A stretch of 16,122 bases of DNA from an uncultured Collinsella sp. (GTDB taxonomy: Bacteria > Actinomycetota > Coriobacteriia > Coriobacteriales > Coriobacteriaceae). Of the stretch, positions 1 to 6,793 are shown piece by piece. The position numbers and the translations under genes were made by a program. How positions within the stretch are numbered: position 1 is the first letter of the stretch; the number at the start of each line of letters is the position of its first letter. The stretch is from contig USCN01000011.1 in the NCBI GenBank assembly GCA_900553165.1, positions 1-16,122 of the forward strand, read 5' to 3'. A model generated the notes under the pieces. The model worked only from the letters and a program-made list of their open reading frames with translations. It made no database searches and was not told where the DNA came from.

Positions 1-1471
1 CGACCAGCGCCATGTGGTCGTTCTCCAGTACGAGCTCGCGCAGCAGGTCCTCAAAGTAGCTGCCGTCCAGCTCGCCACGGAGCTCCTCGTACACCGGGCC
101 GTACTTGAGCGCCAGCGTCGCGGCGTCGTCATCGTAGAGCCAGGTGCTCAGCGCGTCGCACGCAATGGCCACGCCGTCGGCGATGCCATAGTCGCGCTGG
201 CGCAGGTCGTACTCGTTGCTGCTGATGATGGCTTCCAGGCGCTCGCGCGGAACGCCGTGCTCACACAGGTCGCGGCAGGCGTCCTGGAACACGCGACGTA
301 GCTCGCGCGCCACGCCGGGCTGCGCGTTTTGCAGCATGATGAGCTCGTAGGGCTGCAGGCTCTCGGCCGCGGTGTAGCTCACCACGTTGCCGCCCAGGCC
401 GGCGGCCAGAATGGCCTTCTTAACCGGTGCTTCGTTGGAGCCCAGCAGTGCCTCGAACAGGATATCCGCCGCGATCGTGCGCTTGCGGTCGAGCGCGCTG
501 CCCAGCACCAGACCCAGGCCCACCAAGGCGTTCTCGGGCGTGGTGGCCATCTCGACGCGCTTATACTCGCAGGTCACAGGCGCCTGCACGTCCAGCGGAT
601 TGGGTGCCAGCGCGGACGGGTCCGCGCCGGCGGCACTCGGCTGCGACAGATAGCGCTCGTCCAAAAACGCCAGTGCGCGGTCCACATCTAGGTCGCCGTA
701 GAGCGTTATATAAGAGTTGGAGGGGTTGTAGTGGCGCGCGTGCGTGTCCAGGAACTGCTCGTAGGTGAGCGCGGGAATCGTGCGCGGGTCGCCACCGCTC
801 TCGTGCGCATAGGCGGTGTCGGGATAGAGCGCGGCGTTGACGGCGTCGTCCAGCACGCTCATGGGGTCGGACAGCGCGCCCTTCATCTCGTTGAACACCA
901 CGCCGTTATAGCGCAGTGTGCCCTTGCGCAGGCTCGCGGAGCTGTCGTCGCCCTCGCTCTCGGCGCCCTCCGGCAGGTCCAGCTCGTAGTGCCAGCCCTC
1001 CTGCTCAAAAATGGTGGGCTTGGTATAGATGGCCGGGTTGAACACCGCGTCCAGGTACACGTCCATCAGGTTGTACAGATCCTGCTCGTTGGTGGTGGCA
1101 ACGGGGTAGATGGTTTTGTCTGGGTAGGTCATGGCGTTGAGGAACGTCTGCATGGAGCTCTTGATCAGGTCGACAAACGGCTCCTTGACAGGGAACTTGG
1201 CCGATCCGCACAGCACCGAGTGCTCAAGAATATGGAACACGCCGGTGGAATCGGCCGGCGGCGTCTTAAAGCCAATGGCAAAGGCCTTGTTCTCATCGTC
1301 GCATGCCAGGTACAGCAGGCGAGCGCCCGAGGTGGTGTGGCGCAGCGCGTAGGCGTCCGAGTCGAGCTCGGGCACGGTCTCGCAGCGCTCGACGGCAAAG
1401 CCGTGGCAGGTAGTGCCGGGCACCAGCAGCGCGGCAGCAGCGGCGCGCGGGTCGGTTGAGGTAGTGGGCAT
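1..1471 (-). CDS. M16C (presequence protease/PreP-like) zinc metallopeptidase, N-terminal half, cut by the window edge
   Basis: The first 490 residues of an insulinase-family peptidase are visible; the family is usually about 970 residues, so roughly half lies outside the window. Start is the ATG at 1471, preceded by AAAGGAG about 8 nt upstream. The inverted zinc motif HxxEH is present as H80-I-L-E83-H84 in the context GVFHILEHSVLCGS. About 75 residues on comes the segment NEQDLYNLMDVYLDAVFNP, which carries the expected distal glutamate and the NLMxVYLDA signature of the PreP/Cym1 subgroup. The RHYNPSN block of the second M16 domain follows around residue 235. PreP-type enzymes degrade short unstructured peptides inside a clamshell chamber. 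No signal peptide is seen, so a cytoplasmic peptide-clearing role is likely. A TATACT-like -10 lies at 1524-1529. Family call is firm; natural substrate is unknown. Confidence 0.93.
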   Translation of the reverse strand, partial: MPTTSTDPRAAAAALLVPGTTCHGFAVERCETVPELDSDAYALRHTTSGARLLYLACDDENKAFAIGFKTPPADSTGVFHILEHSVLCGSAKFPVKEPFVDLIKSSMQTFLNAMTYPDKTIYPVATTNEQDLYNLMDVYLDAVFNPAIYTKPTIFEQEGWHYELDLPEGAESEGDDSSASLRKGTLRYNGVVFNEMKGALSDPMSVLDDAVNAALYPDTAYAHESGGDPRTIPALTYEQFLDTHARHYNPSNSYITLYGDLDVDRALAFLDERYLSQPSAAGADPSALAPNPLDVQAPVTCEYKRVEMATTPENALVGLGLVLGSALDRKRTIAADILFEALLGSNEAPVKKAILAAGLGGNVVSYTAAESLQPYELIMLQNAQPGVARELRRVFQDACRDLCEHGVPRERLEAIISSNEYDLRQRDYGIADGVAIACDALSTWLYDDDAATLALKYGPVYEELRGELDGSYFEDLLRELVLENDHMALV

Positions 1472-1523
1472 ATACAGTCTCCTTTGACGCCCCAACGGGG
1501 ACGAATCGAGTCGAATCCTCGAG

Positions 1524-1529
1524 AGTATA
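1524..1529 (-). promoter_or_regulatory. Candidate -10 box for the M16 peptidase gene
   Basis: On the minus strand this reads TATACT, one mismatch from TATAAT, about 53 bp upstream of the ATG at 1471. No convincing -35 hexamer lies 16-18 bp upstream, so this is a weak call based on the -10 alone. Confidence 0.3.
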
Positions 1530-1582
1530 CCCATATGGGGCCGCGGCTCTGCAGCGAACTGAAGACGATGTGGGTGGACTAG

Positions 1583-1592
1583 CCTAGCTAGG
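1583..1592. repeat. 10-bp perfect palindrome between divergent genes
   Basis: CCTAGCTAGG is a perfect 10-bp palindrome in the 271-bp gap between the divergent M16 peptidase and GntR genes. It could be an operator, but one short palindrome may also be chance. Apart from this and the candidate promoter elements, I see nothing else in the gap. Confidence 0.25.
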
Positions 1593-1695
1593 TTGATAAC
1601 GAATGCCGCTGGTAGCCGCTGCACCCCGCTAAAGTGAAATAACACCCCGTTTACCGAATCATTTAGGAAATATATGGACTCCTAAAAAGTTCTAA

Positions 1696-1709
1696 TACAA
1701 TATAAGTCA
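1696..1709 (+). promoter_or_regulatory. Candidate promoter/operator region of the GntR gene
   Basis: An AT-rich island 34-47 bp before the start codon contains overlapping -10-like hexamers TACAAT (1696-1701) and TATAAG (1701-1706). The core ACAATATA followed by GT is shared with the segment upstream of the EIIA gene (2559-2567). The reverse complement (TTGTATTA core) resembles the GTATTATAA core ahead of the SIS gene. This is consistent with autoregulation by the GntR protein, but it is an inference from three loosely similar AT-rich sites. Confidence 0.35.
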
Positions 1710-1742
1710 TCTATCTATAAGCTGCTGATTCCTTGCAAAGGT

Positions 1743-2456
1743 ATGGTTGATATGGTTGAAGCAAATAGCGTTATCCCCCTGTACAAACAGATTGTCCGTG
1801 CGCTCTCTGATTCGATCGCCAACGGCACGTACCGCCCGGGAGATAAGCTTCCGACCGAGGCGGAGCTCATCGAGCAATTTGGCGTGAGCCGAATAACGGT
1901 TCGCTCCGCAATTAAAGAAATGGAAGATGCTGGGCTTGTTGAGAGGGCCCGCGGCAAGGGCACATTCGTTTCGTCGGACACACAGATGTATGCCGCGGAC
2001 GACCGTGAGAGCTTTACCCATTCGTGCCAGCTTGCGGGAAAACAGGCGTCTACCAGGGTTCTCGCAATGGGCTGGGACTTCCCAAGCCTGCGAGACGCGA
2101 AGTTCCTGGGCGTAGACGATACCCAAAAGGTATTGCGTAGTCGTCGTCTACGCCTTGTGGATGACAAGCCCACGATGCTGGAAACCAATAGCTATTCCGC
2201 TGCGCTTTCTTTTTTGGAGCATGAATCCCTCGAGGATTCGCTGATGGCGGTACTCGATCGCCAGGGGATCAAGATGGGCCCCAATACGCGTACGCTCGAG
2301 GTCTGCTATGCGAGCGAGCTCGAGGCGGCATACCTTAACGTGGAGCTGGACTCTCCACTGCTTCTGTTTGTCGATAGACGTTATGCTCCAAGCGGCGAGC
2401 CGCTTTTCATCTCCCGTCAGGTGTACTGCACCGAGCGACTGAAGTTCTATTTGTAA
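1743..2456 (+). CDS. GntR-family (HutC/UTRA subfamily) transcriptional regulator of the adjacent PTS locus
   Basis: This 237-residue protein has the length of a typical HutC-type regulator. Residues about 12-77 form the GntR winged helix: PLYKQIVRALSDSI, the PGDKLPTEAEL turn, the recognition helix SRITVRSAIKEME and the wing GKGTFV. Residues about 90-235 fit a UTRA effector domain, ending with the usual Y..E.L.F.L-type tail. Known UTRA members bind phosphorylated sugars or similar small metabolites and mostly act as repressors lifted by ligand. The gene is the first of a co-directed set with PTS EIIA/EIIB and an SIS deglycase, so it most likely senses the phosphorylated transport product. A second in-frame ATG lies three codons downstream; a weak AAAGG at about 1737-1741 is too close to the first ATG and better spaced for the second, at 1752, so the start is uncertain by 9 nt. 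Family certain, ligand inferred. Confidence 0.92.
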   Translation: MVDMVEANSVIPLYKQIVRALSDSIANGTYRPGDKLPTEAELIEQFGVSRITVRSAIKEMEDAGLVERARGKGTFVSSDTQMYAADDRESFTHSCQLAGKQASTRVLAMGWDFPSLRDAKFLGVDDTQKVLRSRRLRLVDDKPTMLETNSYSAALSFLEHESLEDSLMAVLDRQGIKMGPNTRTLEVCYASELEAAYLNVELDSPLLLFVDRRYAPSGEPLFISRQVYCTERLKFYL

Positions 2457-2467
2457 ATTAGAGATAG

Positions 2468-2489
2468 ATTGGTCAATTTACCGACCAAT
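2468..2489 (+). repeat. Inverted repeat downstream of the GntR gene
   Basis: ATTGGTC and GACCAAT (7 bp each) are separated by an 8-nt loop, 11 bp after the GntR stop. There is no clear U-tract after it, so it is either a weak terminator or a symmetrical binding site rather than a strong terminator. Confidence 0.4.
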
Positions 2490-2537
2490 TGCTACCGTTC
2501 GCGGATTTGGAAAATAGACACACCGCGTAGGGTAGAT

Positions 2538-2572
2538 TGCTAATATACTTTGTTATGACAATATAGTACGTC
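2538..2572 (+). promoter_or_regulatory. Candidate promoter and operator ahead of the PTS EIIA gene
   Basis: The segment contains TGC directly before TAATAT (an extended -10 form, 2538-2546), an overlapping TATACT (2544-2549) and a further TATAGT (2562-2567). On the reverse strand AAAGTATATTA matches the AAAGTATTATAA block ahead of the SIS gene. On the forward strand ACAATATA followed by GT matches the region ahead of the GntR gene. Which -10 is used cannot be settled by eye; no good -35 is visible. The 135-bp gap to the GntR gene supports a separate promoter. Confidence 0.35.
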
Positions 2573-2591
2573 TTATTGATATTGGAGAACT

Positions 2592-3011
2592 ATGAATAAG
2601 ATATTGCTAGCGAGTCATGGTTATCTCGCCCAAGGTATGAAGAGCTCTCTCGAGATCCTGATGGGCGCCAACGACCGAATCGAGTGTCTGTGCGCCTATG
2701 TCGATGACGACACGAGGGATGTCGCAGCGCTTATCGATGCTTGGATGGAGTCGAAGGACCCTGCCGACTCTTGGTTTGTCGTGACTGACATCTTTGGCGG
2801 CTCTGTAAACAACGAATTCATTCAGAGGCAGACCGCCGGATCGTTTACGTTGATCACCGGAATGAACTTGCCGCTGCTGGTGGAAATGGCTACACAGCTG
2901 GACTCCCTGGATGCGGACAAGGCCAAAGCTGCGGTCGAGGGATCACGTTCGTTTATCATGCTTTGTGAGGCGGCGGACATGCTTGCCGATGTCGAAGAAG
3001 AAGAGTTCTAG
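2592..3011 (+). CDS. Mannose-family PTS EIIA component
   Basis: At 139 residues this is a complete stand-alone EIIA of the mannose/fructose/sorbose family. The N-terminal ASHGYLAQGMKSS carries the phosphorylated histidine (H9), which takes phosphate from HPr and passes it to EIIB. The DIFGGSVNN block (residues 66-74) replaces the usual DLFGGSPFN, and GMNLPLLVEM (90-99) is the second family signature. The acidic tail DVEEEEF is of unknown role. GGAG at 2584-2587 precedes the ATG by 4 nt. It is a cytoplasmic phosphocarrier that works with the EIIB at 3083 and the EIIC/EIID at 4867-6488. It is separated from EIIB by 71 nt with no terminator, so the two are probably co-transcribed. Confidence 0.93.
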   Translation: MNKILLASHGYLAQGMKSSLEILMGANDRIECLCAYVDDDTRDVAALIDAWMESKDPADSWFVVTDIFGGSVNNEFIQRQTAGSFTLITGMNLPLLVEMATQLDSLDADKAKAAVEGSRSFIMLCEAADMLADVEEEEF

Positions 3012-3082
3012 TTAGTTCTGGTTCGAGCCCTAGCTAAGGGCCACGCCTGTCATTACCTTTATTACGTGCGGAGATGATTACG

Positions 3083-3556
3083 ATGATTAAGCTTACGAGA
3101 GTTGATTACCGATTGATTCACGGCCAGGTCGCCATGTCTTGGACACATGCGCTGGATGTCGATTGCATCCTGTGTGCCAGCGACGCCGTGGCAAAAGACG
3201 ACATGAGAAAAGCCGCATTGAGGCTCGCCCGCCCCAGCGGCGTTAAACTCGTCATCAAGGATGTTGACGCTGCTATCGAGGCGCTCAACAGCGGCGTTAC
3301 CGACAAGTACTCGCTGTTTATCATTGTTGAGACGATTGAAGATGCCTATCGTCTCGCTAAGGGTTGCAAAGACATCAAAGAGATCAATCTGGGCGGAACT
3401 CGAAAGTCTCCCGAGACCACGCTTCATCCGACCCCCGCGATCTTTGCGACCGAAACCGATGCCGAGCATATCCAAGAGCTTGTGAACGATGGCGTGGTTA
3501 TCGAAATCCGTCAGGTCCCCAATGACTCAAAGGTATTTGCCAAGGACGTTTTCTAG
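3083..3556 (+). CDS. Mannose-family PTS EIIB component
   Basis: This 157-residue protein begins MIKLTRVDYRLIHGQVAMSW. The RLIHGQV motif places the phosphorylated histidine at H13, the site that transfers phosphate from EIIA to the sugar during import. Length and the later INLGGTRKSPE-type block fit a full EIIB domain of the mannose family. An upstream in-frame ATG at 3074 adds three residues but abuts the GGAG at 3070-3073. The ATG at 3083 has 9 nt of spacing and matches family N-termini, so it was chosen. It ends 50 bp before a strong terminator, which closes the EIIA-EIIB transcript. Substrate specificity cannot be read from this component. Confidence 0.93.
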   Translation: MIKLTRVDYRLIHGQVAMSWTHALDVDCILCASDAVAKDDMRKAALRLARPSGVKLVIKDVDAAIEALNSGVTDKYSLFIIVETIEDAYRLAKGCKDIKEINLGGTRKSPETTLHPTPAIFATETDAEHIQELVNDGVVIEIRQVPNDSKVFAKDVF

Positions 3557-3605
3557 CTGGAAACATGCCATTGTCTAGCATTTATTAACCAGGTCCTCCT
3601 TTCTT

Positions 3606-3640
3606 AAGCCCGTCGATCATTTGATCGGCGGGCTTTTTAT
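3606..3640 (+). terminator. Strong intrinsic terminator after EIIB
   Basis: A 14-position stem (AAGCCCGTCGATCA with TGATCGGCGGGCTT, one G-T wobble) closes on a very short loop that will open at the top. TTTTT follows at 3634-3638. It separates EIIA-EIIB from the SIS-EIIC-EIID group. Confidence 0.9.
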
Positions 3641-3672
3641 TAAAGAAAAATCAAAAAAGTCTGAAATAGGTC

Positions 3673-3700
3673 TTGCATAGTTAGTTATATAAAGTATTAT
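3673..3700 (+). promoter_or_regulatory. Candidate promoter of the SIS deglycase-EIIC-EIID operon, overlapped by an operator-like palindrome
   Basis: TTGCAT (3673-3678) and TATTAT (3695-3700) are spaced by 16 bp. Between and across them lies the near-palindrome TTATATAAAGTATTATAA (3684-3701), whose AAAGTAT core recurs in reverse before EIIA. A regulator bound here would block RNA polymerase. The transcript would have a leader of about 45 nt before the ATG at 3751. Confidence 0.5.
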
Positions 3701-3750
3701 AACGTCATGGGATGAATGAAGGGTTCATCCAAGTGAGTTAGGAGTAAGGG

Positions 3751-4785
3751 ATGTTCAATTTCGATGAGCCTCGTTACGAGAAGGTTGTGAGCGATGCCCT
3801 CGCTCTCCGTCCTCAGATTGAGGCTGCCGTGGACAAGGTCTGCGAGCAGGGTTATTCCAACATCTTCTTCATCGGCTGCGGCGGCACCTGGGCCCACACG
3901 CTCCCGATGAAGTATTGGGTCGAGACCACCACGGCCGACGTCGACGTCCACTGCGAGATTGCCGCTGAGTTCCTCGCATGCCCGCCCAAGACCTTCAACA
4001 AGGACTCGGTCTGCGTCTTCTCCACCCGTACCGGCACCACCCCCGAGATCATCGAGGCCGCCAAGTTCTGCCAGGAGCAGGGTGCCCGCACGCTGATGTA
4101 TGTCTCCAACGACAACACCCCGGCCACCGAGTACGCCGATTACAAGTTCTTCAGCTTCGCCGAGGACGACGTTCTGTGCGAGGCCATCTACACCTACCAG
4201 ATCACGCTGGTCGCCCGCTTCCTCAAGAACGCCGGCGCCTTCCCCAAGTACGACACCTTCATGGAGGAGTTCGGCAACATCGCTCCGTACCTCATCAAGG
4301 CCAAGGACGCTCAGGACGAGCGCTGCGCCGCCATGGCCGAGGACTTCAAGGACACCGACTACCACATGGTGATCGGCTCCGGCATGCTCTGGGGTGAGGC
4401 CTACGACTACGCTATGTGCATCCTCGAGGAGATGCAGTGGATCAAGACCAAGTCTATCCACGCCGCCGAGTTCTTCCACGGCACCATCGAACTGTGCGAG
4501 GAGGGCACGAGCCTCATCATGCTCTACGGCGAGGACGACACCCGTAAGCTCATGGACCGCGTGGACAACTTCACTCACATGCTCGCCGACGAGAAGGGCG
4601 TCCATGTCCGCGTGAACAAGTTCGACACCGCCGAGGTCGAGCTGCCGTTCAGCGACCCCGAGTTCCGCAAGATCGTCTCCCCGATGGTCACCTACACCAT
4701 CACCGAGCGTCTGAGCTGCCATCTCGAGCACGTCCGTAACCACCCGCTCACCACGCGCCGTTACTATCACCAGATGAACTACTAA
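3751..4785 (+). CDS. SIS-domain sugar isomerase/deglycase, FrlB/GfrF/FraB-like (probable phosphorylated Amadori-product deglycase)
   Basis: This 344-residue protein has two SIS domains. The first shows FFIGCGGTWAH (39-49) and STRTGTT (91-97). The second ends in AAEFFHGTIEL (238-248). The region from E227 to the C-terminus matches my memory of E. coli FrlB: EFxHG, then a GxDxxR run, and a C-terminal H/N-P-x-x-x-R-R-Y-Y-x-x-x-x-x-Y tail. In the related FraB the catalytic pair is a glutamate and a histidine 16 residues apart; here E227 and H243 keep that spacing. Such enzymes split 6-phosphofructosyl- or 6-phosphoglucosyl-amino acids into glucose-6-phosphate and the free amine. GGAG at 3741-3744 sets the start. 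Codons are overwhelmingly C-ended, unlike the flanking PTS genes, which suggests high expression. Sitting with a mannose-family PTS and a GntR regulator, it resembles the Salmonella gfr arrangement, which has two deglycases where this has one. Family good; exact substrate (fructoselysine, glucoselysine or another) inferred. Confidence 0.82.
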   Translation: MFNFDEPRYEKVVSDALALRPQIEAAVDKVCEQGYSNIFFIGCGGTWAHTLPMKYWVETTTADVDVHCEIAAEFLACPPKTFNKDSVCVFSTRTGTTPEIIEAAKFCQEQGARTLMYVSNDNTPATEYADYKFFSFAEDDVLCEAIYTYQITLVARFLKNAGAFPKYDTFMEEFGNIAPYLIKAKDAQDERCAAMAEDFKDTDYHMVIGSGMLWGEAYDYAMCILEEMQWIKTKSIHAAEFFHGTIELCEEGTSLIMLYGEDDTRKLMDRVDNFTHMLADEKGVHVRVNKFDTAEVELPFSDPEFRKIVSPMVTYTITERLSCHLEHVRNHPLTTRRYYHQMNY

Positions 4786-4806
4786 TCCTCTCAAATTGCT
4801 GCGGTT

Positions 4807-4845
4807 GTCTGCAGGCGAGCTGCGCAGAATGCCTCGCCTGCAGAC
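4807..4845 (+). repeat. Perfect 13-bp intercistronic hairpin between the SIS gene and EIIC
   Basis: GTCTGCAGGCGAG (4807-4819) pairs perfectly with CTCGCCTGCAGAC (4833-4845) around a 13-nt loop. There is no U-tract after it, and the next Shine-Dalgarno starts 9 nt on. It looks like an RNA stability or partial-termination element rather than a full terminator. Confidence 0.75.
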
Positions 4846-4866
4846 CTGTTTCTGGGGTTGATCGAA

Positions 4867-5640
4867 ATGGTTGTCCAGTATCTTCTAGTTGCACTGGTCG
4901 CATTTATTGCGTCCATGGACGAGCAATTATTTGGCATTACGATGCTTGGTCGTCCGCTGTTTACGAGCCTGTTCGTTGGCTTGATCCTTGGCGATGTCCA
5001 GCAGGGCGTTATCGTCGGCGCTGCTTTGGAGTCCATGTTCATGGGCGCCATCATGGTCGGTGCGGCGGTTCCTCCCGAGGTCTATGCTTCCGGCGTGCTT
5101 GGCTGCGCGTTTGCCGTCATTACGGGTACGGGCACGGCAACTGCCGTCGCGCTCGCCCTTCCCGTCTCCGTCTTCCTTCAGGTGTGGCGCAACTTCTGCT
5201 ACGCCGTTCCGGGTGCCTTTGCCTGTAAGAAGATTGAGACCGCTCTGGCAAATCGCGATCTTGCTAAGGCGAATCTGTACCATCTGACCATCGTGCCGCT
5301 GTCGATTGGCATTCCGTCTGCACTGCTGGTGTTTTGCTCGCTGTTCTTTGGTGCCGACCTCATCAACAATGCGCTCAACGCGATTCCGCAGTTTGTGATG
5401 GACGGCCTCAACGTTGCGTCCGGCGTCATGGTCTGCATCGGCTTCGCTCTTCTTATTAGGACCATGGGCGACAACAAGCTGCTTCCTTGGCTGTTCATCG
5501 GCTTCATTATGGTCATCTACCTCAAGATGGACGTGGTCGGCGTCGCCGCAGCTGCCATTTGCGTCGCACTGCTCCTGGCCTTCCGCGAGGGCTCGTCCGG
5601 TTCGCAGACGGTTGCTGCAGATGAAGAGGAGGACTTCTAA
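4867..5640 (+). CDS. Mannose-family PTS EIIC component (membrane)
   Basis: This 257-residue hydrophobic protein starts MVVQYLLVALVAFIASMDEQLFG, the normal EIIC N-terminus. The signature GAALESMFMGAIMVGAAVPPE spans residues 51-71, followed by more membrane segments and a short acidic tail (DEEEDF). EIIC and EIID together form the membrane channel of mannose-type systems. A TTG at 4858 could add three residues but directly abuts the GGGG at 4854-4857; the ATG at 4867 has 9-nt spacing and was chosen. The stop overlaps the EIID start by one base (TAATG), so translation is coupled. No separate promoter is visible after the SIS gene, so it is probably on the same transcript, downstream of the hairpin at 4807-4845. 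Confidence 0.93.
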   Translation: MVVQYLLVALVAFIASMDEQLFGITMLGRPLFTSLFVGLILGDVQQGVIVGAALESMFMGAIMVGAAVPPEVYASGVLGCAFAVITGTGTATAVALALPVSVFLQVWRNFCYAVPGAFACKKIETALANRDLAKANLYHLTIVPLSIGIPSALLVFCSLFFGADLINNALNAIPQFVMDGLNVASGVMVCIGFALLIRTMGDNKLLPWLFIGFIMVIYLKMDVVGVAAAAICVALLLAFREGSSGSQTVAADEEEDF

Positions 5641-6488
5641 TGGCTACCCAGAACACCGACCTCAAGGAGGCCAAGAAGGACGCGGTTATGACCCCCGATA
5701 TGTATCGGAGCATGTTCCTTCGCCAGTTTACGAGCCAGTGCTCGCAGTCGTACGACAAGATGATGGCAATGGGCTTCATGTACACCATTCAGAAGCCCCT
5801 GCGAAAGATCTATCCCAACGACGACGATTACTATGCGGCGCTCGATCGCCATACCGAGTTCTTTAACATCACACCTCATGTGCTTCCGTTTGTAGCCGGC
5901 CTTACGGTTTCGATGGAAGAGCAGGCGGCTGCCGATAAGAACTTCGATACGTCCTCGATTAACGCCATGAAGGTCGGCCTCATGGGACCGCTTTCCGGCA
6001 TCGGCGATTCGTTCTACTGGGGTACGTTCCGCGTGGTCGCCGCCGGCATTGGTATCGGCATCGCTTCGACGGGCAACCCGCTCGGCCCCATCGTGTATGC
6101 GCTCATCTACTCTGTGATTAACTTTGCAACGCGTATCGTCGCCGCCCATCTGGGATACGACCTGGGAACCAAGTTCCTGCAGCAGTCCGAAGAGAACAAC
6201 CTTATGTCTCGCATGACGCATGCTGCCGGTGTCCTCGGAATGACCGTTATCGGCGCCATGATTGCGGCACAGGTCTCGCTGTCCACTGCTTTGACCTTTG
6301 ATGTGGGTGGTTCGGAGATTGTCCTGCAGGATCTGTTCGATTCGATCTTCCCCGGTCTGCTGCCCTTGCTGGCAACCTTTGCCTGCGTCGCCCTGTACAA
6401 AAAGGGCGTCAAGACCATTTGGATCATCTTGGGCATCTTTGCGATCTGCATCATCGGAACGGGCTTGGGAGTGTTCGCGGCGGCGTAA
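5640..6488 (+). CDS. Mannose-family PTS EIID component (membrane)
   Basis: The 282-residue product has the standard EIID architecture. A polar N-terminal part holds the FLRQF block and the HTEFFNITPH motif (71-80, usual form HTEFFNTHP). It is followed by the hallmark GLMGPLSGIGDSFYWGTFR (113-131). The C-terminal part has three to four membrane segments, ending in IWIILGIFAICIIGTGLGVF. AGAGGAGG at about 5625-5632, inside the end of EIIC, is the ribosome site. It partners with the EIIC upstream in the substrate channel. It ends 45 bp before a terminator, the last gene of the PTS locus. No sign of truncation. Confidence 0.94.
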   Translation: MATQNTDLKEAKKDAVMTPDMYRSMFLRQFTSQCSQSYDKMMAMGFMYTIQKPLRKIYPNDDDYYAALDRHTEFFNITPHVLPFVAGLTVSMEEQAAADKNFDTSSINAMKVGLMGPLSGIGDSFYWGTFRVVAAGIGIGIASTGNPLGPIVYALIYSVINFATRIVAAHLGYDLGTKFLQQSEENNLMSRMTHAAGVLGMTVIGAMIAAQVSLSTALTFDVGGSEIVLQDLFDSIFPGLLPLLATFACVALYKKGVKTIWIILGIFAICIIGTGLGVFAAA

Positions 6489-6533
6489 TGTTAACTCCTA
6501 TGCTCGCGTGTTGGACAACAAACTGACCGTTTG

Positions 6534-6569
6534 AAAACGGGGCTCGGCGTAAGGCCGGCCCCGTTTTTT
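6534..6569 (+). terminator. Intrinsic terminator closing the PTS operon
   Basis: ACGGGGC-(T bulge)-CGGC pairs with GCCGGCCCCGT around a 4-6 nt loop, flanked by AAAA upstream and TTTTTT downstream (6564-6569). The A-run may make it work weakly in the other direction too. Confidence 0.85.
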
Positions 6570-6621
6570 GTTTGACGGATTTTCCGACCGTCCAAAAATC
6601 CACGCTCGTCCATCACTCACG

Positions 6622-6694
6622 TATCTCTCATCTCTCATTCGTCACTAATACGAGAGATAACTGAAAGACGAGAGATAAATATGAGAGATAACTG
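6622..6694. repeat. GAGAGATA element cluster 1
   Basis: This cluster has two inverted copies, TATCTCTC (6622-6629) and ATCTCTC (6630-6636), then three direct copies of GAGAGATA at 6652, 6670 and 6683. The part from 6629 to 6694 is a diverged direct duplicate of 6794-6859, offset by exactly 165 bp. It keeps the same 18- and 13-bp steps between the direct copies and the same flanking words (CTAATA before, ACTGAG after). Confidence 0.9.
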
Positions 6695-6719
6695 AGCAGC
6701 AAAGAGACAAGAAATCACG

Positions 6720-6734
6720 GTATTGTCTCAATAC
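6720..6734. repeat. Inverted repeat GTATTG-TCT-CAATAC
   Basis: A perfect 6-bp inverted repeat with a 3-bp spacer sits between cluster 1 and the promoter at 6738-6766, ending 4 bp before the -35. TTGTCTC within it also pairs with GAGACAA at 6704-6710. It is a plausible binding site unrelated to the GAGAGATA element. Confidence 0.45.
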
Positions 6735-6737
6735 TGA

Positions 6738-6766
6738 TTGTTCTACCAGCAAAAACATGTTTAAAT
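6738..6766 (+). promoter_or_regulatory. Probable promoter of the AlbA_2 regulator gene
   Basis: TTGTTC (6738-6743) and TTAAAT (6761-6766) are spaced by exactly 17 bp, and TGT directly before the -10 gives an extended -10. It lies between the two GAGAGATA clusters: cluster 1 upstream, cluster 2 in the early transcribed leader. The leader would be about 145 nt. Confidence 0.6.
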
Positions 6767-6793
6767 GAAACAGATGGCAGACATCTTTTCTTT

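Noticed and set aside
731..1459. 242-aa plus-strand frame opposite the M16 peptidase
   Set aside because: The minus strand carries the HxxEH zinc peptidase over the same span; the plus frame has no recognisable features.
3697..4794. 365-aa open frame antisense to the SIS gene
   Set aside because: It is a by-product of the extreme codon bias of the real gene; composition is V/L/G/E-rich and repetitive, with no ribosome site or family features.
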